Shown piece after piece: positions 1 to 4,843 of a DNA stretch of 8,845 nucleotides. The notes under the pieces were generated by a model, which saw nothing but the letters and a program-made list of their open reading frames with translations, was not told where the DNA came from and made no database searches. This DNA comes from Planctomycetaceae bacterium. GTDB lineage: Bacteria; Planctomycetota; UBA1135; GCA-002686595. Where the stretch lies: positions 1 through 8,845 of the forward strand of contig JABWBL010000110.1 of NCBI GenBank assembly GCA_013360535.1, written 5' to 3'. Both the position numbers and the translations under genes were made by a program. Position 1 is the stretch's first letter, and each line of letters begins with the position of its first letter.

Positions 1-945
1 CCTGCCGCTCGTCCGCCGGCCCCGCTTGCCTCGGCCGCCGCGCCCGCCGCATCGGCACAGAAGCCCGCGACCGAGGCACCACCGAAGACGCCGTTCGCCA
101 TCGCCAAGGTTGCGCCGCCTCACGCGCGCTCGGCGCAGCCCGGGGACGGCGAGTGGAAGCCAGTGACCGAGGTCGGCGAGAGCGACGGCGAGCCACTGGC
201 GCTGAAGACCACGCTCCACCCTCACCCCATCCGTAAAGACGTCGAGGTGGTGGTCATCGCTTTCGACCTTTCGCGGAGCGAGCTGGTCTGGGTGGCGGGC
301 GCGAAAGAGCCCGAGAGCAAGACCGCCCCCGCCGACAAGCGCAAGGGCATGGTACCCGCGAGCGACCACCCACGCCTGCTCGCCGCCTTCAACGGCGGGT
401 TCATGGCCAGGCACGGGCGCTTCGGGGCCATGCTCGACGGCGCCGAGTTCCTGCCGCCCCGCGACGGCGCGTGCACGGTGGCGATCACCCAGAGCGGCAG
501 CGTCGAGGTGGGTCCGTGGGAAGAGCTGGCGGCGAAGAAGGCCGAGCTCTCGGCTTATCGCCAGACGCCGCCCTGCCTGTTGCACGCGGGTCAGCCCCAC
601 GCTGCGATTCGCGGCGACTACAAGAAGTGGGGCCTCTCGGCGGAAGGCAAGCCCGAGATCCGGCGCACGGCGCTGGGGGTCGACACCACGGGGCGCCTGC
701 TGATGTTCGGCCTGGGCGAGTGGGTCGAGCCCAAAGACATGGAGCTTGCGATGCGCACCGCCGGCGCCAAGAGCGCGGCGCAGCTGGACATCAACTGGAG
801 CTACACCCGCTTCAACTTCTACGCGAAGAACGCCGAGGGCCACCTGGAGGTGAAGAGCACCCTGGTGCCCAAGCTGGTGCACGGCAAGCGGAGCTATGTC
901 GGCGAGATCGCCGAGCGTGATTTCTTCTACGTCCGCCGGAAGTGA
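1..945 (+). CDS. Phosphodiester glycosidase (NAGPA-like) domain protein, 5' partial
   Basis: The frame is open from base 1 to a TGA at 943-945, giving 314 visible residues; the true start lies left of the window. A GTG at 163 could serve as a start, but the frame upstream is open and reads as a Pro/Ala-rich linker (about residues 1-50), typical of an exported protein whose signal peptide is off the edge. The rest matches the phosphodiester glycosidase fold (Pfam NAGPA family): the FNGGF motif at residues 130-134, RRTALGVD at 221-228 and a C-terminal strand ending in DFFYVRR. The family removes sugars held by phosphodiester links, such as GlcNAc-1-phosphodiesters, and bacterial members are usually extracytoplasmic. 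Where many members have a DGGGS-type motif, this one has QLDINWSY (261-268), so catalytic activity is uncertain. The gene converges on gspJ and has no evident link to secretion. By hand count Leu is CTG in 15 of 23 codons downstream of 163, against 13 of 31 in gspJ. The domain call is fairly sure; substrate unknown. Confidence 0.8.
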   Translation, partial: PAARPPAPLASAAAPAASAQKPATEAPPKTPFAIAKVAPPHARSAQPGDGEWKPVTEVGESDGEPLALKTTLHPHPIRKDVEVVVIAFDLSRSELVWVAGAKEPESKTAPADKRKGMVPASDHPRLLAAFNGGFMARHGRFGAMLDGAEFLPPRDGACTVAITQSGSVEVGPWEELAAKKAELSAYRQTPPCLLHAGQPHAAIRGDYKKWGLSAEGKPEIRRTALGVDTTGRLLMFGLGEWVEPKDMELAMRTAGAKSAAQLDINWSYTRFNFYAKNAEGHLEVKSTLVPKLVHGKRSYVGEIAERDFFYVRRK

Positions 946-954
946 TCGTATCAC
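942..954. other. 13-bp hyphenated palindrome carrying TGA on both strands
   Basis: GTGAT-CGT-ATCAC is a perfect 5-bp inverted repeat with a 3-base centre. The left arm contains the TGA that ends the glycosidase gene (943-945). The right arm gives a TGA on the minus strand (951-953), where gspJ would be expected to end, but that triplet is one base out of the gspJ frame. The arms are too short, and no T-run follows, to call this a terminator. Confidence 0.5.
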
Positions 955-1818
955 GAGGCACGGAAAGATGCCGCTGCCTCCGGTGGTGTTGCCGGGACCG
1001 CCCGCACCGTTCTGCTGCTGCGTCGCACCACCGCCACCCTGCTGCTGCGGCTTGGACGCGGCGAAGTTGGGCACGACGGGCATCGGCTGGATCTCGAGCT
1101 GGGCGAGCAGGTCCTCGCTGAAGCGCAGGATGCGCGTGTAGGTCACGGTGCGCTTGTCGACCGGCGCGATGCGCAGCTGCTCGTGCGTCAGGCGCGGCGC
1201 GAGCTCGAGCGTCAGGCGGATCTCGACGCGCTTGGGGAGCCCGACGTGCTCCTCGTCGTCGCCCCAGTCGTCGAGCGGATCGACGTTCGGGCCGTCCTCG
1301 TCGTAAACCTGGATCTCGAAGTTCTTCACGTGGTCGTGAAGGAACGTGTAGGTGCCGCCCTCGAAGGGCTTCTCGTCGAGGCCGAAGCTCTCGCGGCGGT
1401 AGAGCTCGAGGAACTCGTCGTCGCGCTCGGAGAGCTTGAGCATGTAGCCGACCTCGTTGACGTCGCCGCGCACGAGGCGCCGGTCGGCCTCGGTCAGGTT
1501 CACGCCGTCGGTCGTGGTCGCGAAGTCGATGCGGTCGGCGTCGCGGCCGAGCAGCACGCGGTTCTTGACGCGCAGCACGTCGTCGGGCGCACGGTCGTAG
1601 ACGAAGATGCCGCGCAGGTCGCGCTCGATCATGTCCATGATCGCGGGCCCGGCGAGCTGCGTCTCCTGGATGTTGTGGATCGTGTCGCGGCTGATGCGCG
1701 TGGCCTCGAGCAACTGCGTCATCGCCAGCATGATGCCGGCGACGATCATCAGCGCCACGAGCACCTCGACCAGGCTGAAGGCGGCGCGACGGGCGACGCG
1801 GGGCAGGAACTTGCGCAT
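951..1818 (-). CDS. gspJ: Type II secretion minor pseudopilin GspJ, 3' end unresolved
   Basis: The ATG at 1818 lies 2 bases after the gspI stop, behind a good ribosome binding site (GAGGTGA). The start has a basic leader, then a prepilin-type signal: cleavage before F14, with E18 as the conserved Glu at mature position 5, then a hydrophobic helix (about 14-36). GspJ is a minor pseudopilin that, with GspI and GspK, forms the tip complex starting the pseudopilus in the periplasm. Residues about 37-250 form the globular domain. From 258 to 283 the chain becomes rich in Gln, Gly, Asn and Thr, with two QQQ runs. Two things are odd. The residue before the cleavage site is Ala13, not the usual Gly. 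The frame has no stop: after Pro286 (bases 961-963) it runs on, antisense to the glycosidase gene, to base 1. The end given here is the first minus-strand TGA, which is one base out of frame, so the length is not a multiple of three. Confidence is high for identity and low for the 3' end. Confidence 0.8.
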
Positions 1819-1820
1819 GT

Positions 1821-1827
1821 TCACCTC
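1821..1827 (-). promoter_or_regulatory. Ribosome binding site of gspJ
   Basis: GAGGTGA on the minus strand overlaps the TGA stop of gspI, and its AGG core sits 5 bases before the ATG at 1818. It supports this start for gspJ and suggests coupled translation of gspI and gspJ. Confidence 0.65.
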
Positions 1828-2447
1828 GACCTTCCGGAGCCACCGCTCCCGCCCGAATTGGCGCCTCCGCCAGAGTTGGCGCCGCCCGCGCCGCCGTTGC
1901 CCGAGGCATTGGGATCGGCGTTCTCGCCCTCGGCTTCCTCTTCCTCGGGATGCAGCTGCTTCCACGGGATCCAGCGCTCGATCACGTACTCGTTCTTGAG
2001 CTCCTGGATCTTGGGGAACGTCACCTTGACCTGGATCTTCTCGTAGGCCTGCTCGGCCTCCTCCGACTCCTCGTCCTCGTCGCTCGAGCGGCTGCGTTCC
2101 TTCTGGTCGCGCTCGTGCTTCCAGTTGTCGAAGGCGCGCTGGTCGTTCGGGTCGGGACGGAAGTTCTCGTCGCCGATCACGGCCTCGAAGAAGAAGTCGG
2201 GGTAGCCCTCCTCGGCGTAGCTGCCCTCGATGCGGTCGCTGTCGATGTCGTCGGCGTAGACGCCCGACTCGATCTGGCCGAGCGTCAAGAGCGCGAGCTC
2301 GCGCGAGAGCTTGAGGTTGCGCGAATAGGCGGCGGTGAGCTTGGAGGCGTTGAGCACCTGCAGCATCCACGCCAGCGCGAGGCCGACGAGCGCGATCGTG
2401 ACCGCGACCTCGGCGAGCGTGAAGCCCTTCTCGCGCCGGCTGCGCAT
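1821..2447 (-). CDS. gspI: Type II secretion minor pseudopilin GspI
   Basis: This 208-residue protein starts with a short basic leader, then KG|FTLAEV: cleavage after Gly8 and Glu at mature position 5 (E13), followed by a hydrophobic helix (about 9-33). Position after gspH and before gspJ, and the TLAEVAVTIALVGLA-type helix, fit GspI, the minor pseudopilin that nucleates the tip complex with GspJ and GspK. Family members are usually near 120-130 residues, so this one is long. The extra length comes from a charged insert (about 108-135, a Lys/Arg stretch then a run of Asp/Glu/Ser) and a C-terminal tail. The tail has an acidic part (168-176), then Gly/Asn/Ser/Ala repeats (181-206). The ATG overlaps the gspH stop as TGATG, indicating translational coupling, with AAGGA 9 bases upstream. 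It could be called generically a prepilin-type N-terminal methylation protein; order makes GspI the best reading. Confidence 0.85.
   Translation of the reverse strand: MRSRREKGFTLAEVAVTIALVGLALAWMLQVLNASKLTAAYSRNLKLSRELALLTLGQIESGVYADDIDSDRIEGSYAEEGYPDFFFEAVIGDENFRPDPNDQRAFDNWKHERDQKERSRSSDEDEESEEAEQAYEKIQVKVTFPKIQELKNEYVIERWIPWKQLHPEEEEAEGENADPNASGNGGAGGANSGGGANSGGSGGSGRSR
1848..1883 (-). repeat. 18-bp tandem repeat, two copies, in the gspI tail
   Basis: Bases 1848-1865 and 1866-1883 match at 15 of 18 positions and are in phase with gspI, each encoding the hexapeptide Gly-Ala-Asn-Ser-Gly-Gly. The differences are mostly synonymous, so the peptide repeat is intact. Confidence 0.7.
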
Positions 2448-3019
2448 CAGTTGAAGTCCTTGTCTTCCGGCGTCTGGCGCAGGAACTCGCCGTCGTGGAA
2501 CTGGATCAGCCCGGTCAGCGCCTGCACCTCGATCGTGTACAGGTTGTCGTAGGGCTTCTGCACGAGCACGATCGTGTGTTCCGTGCCGCTGCCGCGAGCG
2601 TCGAAGCGCACTTCGCATGAGCCGCGCGTGTAGATCTGGCCGTTGATCGTGATCGAGCGGAACTCGACGTTGGCGGGAAGCGGCTTCCACGGCAGCGCCA
2701 TGCGCTCGTCGTCCCAGGCGGCGAGACCTCCGACACCTCCGGCGCGGAAGGGGGTGACCACCCGATAGCCGCGCGGATGGTCCTCTTCGTCCTCGAAGTA
2801 GTACTCGACGCGGAATTCGGCGCCACGCGCGATCGCGTCGGAACGGGTCTCCATCAGCGTCGAGGCGAGCTCGCGCACGGCCGAGTTGAGCTGCGTGCGA
2901 GGCAGGAGCGCCTCCCACGTGACATAGACGAGCGTGGAGAGCAGCGCGAGGATCGTGATGACGACCGTCAGCTCGACGAGGGTGAACCCTGCGCGGCTGG
3001 CCTGCTGCTCCCGAGGCAT
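2447..3019 (-). CDS. gspH: Type II secretion minor pseudopilin GspH
   Basis: This 190-residue pseudopilin has leader MPREQQASRAG, cleavage after Gly11, mature FTLVEL with Glu16 at position 5, and a hydrophobic helix (about 12-34). GspH is a minor pseudopilin of the periplasmic pseudopilus, usually 160-200 residues, so length is normal. The rest is a mixed, beta-rich globular domain with strand-like stretches at about 68-75, 118-130 and 148-166. The frame is open further upstream, but the ATG at 3019 is preferred: it gives a proper prepilin leader, lies 10 bases after the gspG stop and has AGGA 8 bases upstream. The TGA stop (2447-2449) overlaps the gspI ATG. GspH proteins diverge strongly outside the N-terminus, so the letter H rests on leader type, length and gene order (G-H-I-J). 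Two cysteine-free ends and a single Cys (135) leave no disulfide within the chain. Confidence 0.82.
   Translation of the reverse strand: MPREQQASRAGFTLVELTVVITILALLSTLVYVTWEALLPRTQLNSAVRELASTLMETRSDAIARGAEFRVEYYFEDEEDHPRGYRVVTPFRAGGVGGLAAWDDERMALPWKPLPANVEFRSITINGQIYTRGSCEVRFDARGSGTEHTIVLVQKPYDNLYTIEVQALTGLIQFHDGEFLRQTPEDKDFN
2457..2461 (-). promoter_or_regulatory. Ribosome binding site of gspI
   Basis: AAGGA on the minus strand lies within the end of gspH, 9 bases before the gspI ATG. Together with the TGATG overlap it fixes the gspI start. Confidence 0.55.
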
Positions 3020-3027
3020 GCGAACGT

Positions 3028-3031
3028 TCCT
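3028..3031 (-). promoter_or_regulatory. Ribosome binding site of gspH
   Basis: AGGA on the minus strand overlaps the TAG stop of gspG and lies 8 bases before the ATG at 3019. It favours that ATG over upstream in-frame starts, which would fall inside gspG. Confidence 0.5.
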
Positions 3032-3476
3032 ACTTCTGGGGAGCGTTGCGCATCGACACGCTGTCGATGTCGGCGTCGTCGCCCTCGCCACCCGGCTGGC
3101 CGTCCTTGCCGTAGCTGATGATCTTGGCGTCGGCGCCGCCCTGGGGCGGTTCGTAGATGTAGGGGTTGCCCCAGGGATCGTTGGGGACCGTCTTGTAGTT
3201 CTTGAGGAACGTGCGGTTGTTCTCGTCGGGCGTGACGAGGATCTCGAGGCTCTCGGGGTACCGGCCGCCGTTCTCGATCGCGTAGGTGTCGAGCGCGCTG
3301 TCGAGGGCTCCGATGTCCATTTCCGCCTTCTTCTTCTGCGCGAAGCCGAGGCGGTCGAGGACGTTGGGCACGACGACCATGGCCAGCAGGCCGAGGATCA
3401 CGACCACGACCATCAGTTCGGCGAGCGAGAAGCCGGCGCGGGCGCGGCGGGCGGCGATGTTGCGGTGCAGTTTCAT
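3030..3476 (-). CDS. gspG: Type II secretion major pseudopilin GspG
   Basis: This 148-residue protein is the main subunit of the periplasmic pseudopilus. It has a basic leader (1-15), cleavage after Gly15, mature FSLAEL with Glu20 at position 5, and a strongly hydrophobic helix (about 16-40). Family hallmarks are clear: the long helix with alternating charged residues (about 45-70), GGRYPESLEIL (70-80), the NDPWGNPYIY segment (99-108), and a C-terminal calcium loop (SYGKDGQPGGEGDDADID, 121-138). The loop keeps acidic residues D125, D133, D134 and D136. Calcium at this loop stabilises GspG in studied systems. Length is typical. The start is ATG; the alternative of a longer leader is not needed. 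It is separated from gspF by 78 bases with a hairpin just before the start, the only sizeable gap in the operon. This may let GspG be made at a different level from the minor pseudopilins, as its role as major subunit would need. Confidence 0.93.
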   Translation of the reverse strand: MKLHRNIAARRARAGFSLAELMVVVVILGLLAMVVVPNVLDRLGFAQKKKAEMDIGALDSALDTYAIENGGRYPESLEILVTPDENNRTFLKNYKTVPNDPWGNPYIYEPPQGGADAKIISYGKDGQPGGEGDDADIDSVSMRNAPQK

Positions 3477-3486
3477 GTGGAGTGGG

Positions 3487-3510
3487 GGGGAGCGGCGGTT
3501 GCGGCTCCCC
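3487..3510 (-). promoter_or_regulatory. Hairpin in the gspF-gspG gap
   Basis: The 78-base gap (3477-3554) contains an inverted repeat with 7-bp arms (GGGGAGC / GCTCCCC) around a 10-base centre. The centre can add two more pairs past a mismatch, leaving a four-base loop. It ends 10 bases before the gspG ATG. The bases between are C-rich and hold no Shine-Dalgarno sequence; the only purine-rich stretch is in the hairpin's 5' arm. There is no T-run after it, so a strong terminator is unlikely. RNA processing, stabilisation or translational control of gspG is possible. Confidence 0.5.
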
Positions 3511-3554
3511 TGGCTGGTGCTTGGACGCCTGGGGGGCCAGGATCTGCCCCAAAG

Positions 3555-4838
3555 CTACTGGATCTGGCCGACCTTGAGGATCGGGAGGACGATGGAGATG
3601 ACGATGTAGCCCACGACGATGGCGAGGAACACGATCAGGATCGGCTCCAGCACGCTGGTGAGGCGCGCGGCGGTGATCTCGATTTCCTCGTCGTAGGCGG
3701 CGCCGATGCGGTCGAGCATCTGCTCGACCTCGCCGGACTGCTCGCCGACCTGGACCATGTAGCACACCACCGCCGGGAAGGCGCCCGAGGCGCGCATGGG
3801 GGTGCCGATGTCGGTGCCCTCGAGGATGCGCGCGCGGATCATCTCGGTCGCGTCCGCGATCACGCGGTTGCCGACGACGTTGCGCGTGATCTCGAGGCTC
3901 TGCACGACGGGCACGCCCGACTGCAGGAGCGTCGAGAGCGTGTGGGTGAAGCGCGCGACGGCCTGCTTGCGCATCAGGTCGCCTAGCACCGGCAGCCGCA
4001 GCAGGGTGCGGTCGATGATCAGGCGGCCCTTCTCGCTGCGCTTGTAGATGCGCTCGAACGTGAACGAGACCGCGGCGATGCCCAGCGCGCCGGCCCACCA
4101 GTAGTTCTTGAACAGGTTCGAGATCGTGATCAGCACCTGAGTCGGCCCGGGCAGGGTCTGGCCCGTGTCGGTGAGCATCGACGTGATCTTCGGCACGACG
4201 AAGGTCATCAGGATGCTGACGACGATGACGCCGATGCCGACCATCATCGCCGGATAGGTGAGCGCGCTCGTCACCTTGCGGCGCAGCGCGCGCTGCGACT
4301 GCATGTAGTCGGCGAGGCGCGTGAAGACGACGTCGAGGTTGCCCGTCGCCTGGCCGGCGCGGACCATGTTGACGTACAGGTCGTTGAACCACGCCGGATG
4401 CTCGGCGAGCGCGTCGGCGAGCGACGCACCCTGGCTGACGCGCTCGCGGATCTCGCGGAACATGGTCTCGGCGCGCCGGTGCTCGGTCTGCTCGATCAGC
4501 GCCTTGAGCGCCTCGATCAGCGGGATGCCCGCGCCGAGCAGCGTGCCGAGCTGGCGCGTCGCGGCCGCGACGATCTCGATGTTGGCGGACGACGGCCCGC
4601 TCGACTGCTCGCGATACTTGTTGATGCGCGCGACCAGGTCGCGCACCTTCGTCCCGCGCGAGGCGCCGGAGCCCGTGAGCGCAACGGTCTGCTTGCCCGC
4701 GCGCAGCTCCTGGATCTCGCTGACGAGGATGTTGTCGCGCCGCAGCTTGGCGCGCGCATCGCGCGGGGTGTCCGCGTCGATGACACCGGCCGTCGTGCCA
4801 CCACCGGAGACGTAGGCCTTGTACTGGTAGATCGGCAC
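3555..4838 (-). CDS. gspF: Type II secretion inner-membrane platform protein GspF
   Basis: This 427-residue polytopic protein is the inner-membrane platform that links the ATPase GspE to pseudopilus growth. The start is the GTG at 4838, giving MPIYQYKAYV, the classic GspF opening; it lies 5 bases after the gspE stop. The frame is open upstream into gspE, but those extra residues are not GspF-like. After an N-terminal cytoplasmic region (1-90) come two copies of the T2SSF domain: about 92-215, opening with TRQLGTLLGAGIPL, and about 293-417, opening with ARFTHTLSTLLQSGVPV. Membrane segments are likely at about 194-216, 244-263 and 396-421, the usual three-segment plan. Conserved bits include EHPAWF (146-151), VRAGQATGNLD (159-169) and VQVGEQSGEVEQML (362-375). 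Length and features are normal for the family. A type IV pilus PilC homologue is the alternative, but the gspE and pseudopilin neighbours point to secretion. Confidence 0.93.
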   Translation of the reverse strand: MPIYQYKAYVSGGGTTAGVIDADTPRDARAKLRRDNILVSEIQELRAGKQTVALTGSGASRGTKVRDLVARINKYREQSSGPSSANIEIVAAATRQLGTLLGAGIPLIEALKALIEQTEHRRAETMFREIRERVSQGASLADALAEHPAWFNDLYVNMVRAGQATGNLDVVFTRLADYMQSQRALRRKVTSALTYPAMMVGIGVIVVSILMTFVVPKITSMLTDTGQTLPGPTQVLITISNLFKNYWWAGALGIAAVSFTFERIYKRSEKGRLIIDRTLLRLPVLGDLMRKQAVARFTHTLSTLLQSGVPVVQSLEITRNVVGNRVIADATEMIRARILEGTDIGTPMRASGAFPAVVCYMVQVGEQSGEVEQMLDRIGAAYDEEIEITAARLTSVLEPILIVFLAIVVGYIVISIVLPILKVGQIQ

Positions 4839-4843
4839 GGCGC

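Noticed and set aside
1..1818. One continuous minus-strand frame of at least 606 codons joining gspJ to the antisense of the glycosidase gene
   Set aside because: The part below about 960 is the exact antisense of a well-supported gene and shows no family features; it is open only because that gene has no TTA, CTA or TCA codons.
812..1909. Minus-strand open frame of 365 codons overlapping gspJ and the glycosidase gene
   Set aside because: It is an Arg/Ala-rich off-frame reading of gspJ. It would offer an alternative gspJ end at 812 after a frameshift, but that end would overlap the glycosidase gene by over 130 bases.
1183..2046. Plus-strand open frame of 287 codons across gspJ and gspI
   Set aside because: It is antisense to two genes with clear prepilin signals and has repetitive Val/Leu/Asp/His composition.
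3487..3510. Rho-independent terminator between gspF and gspG
   Set aside because: The hairpin lacks a following T-run on the minus strand and sits only 10 bases before a gene of the same operon.
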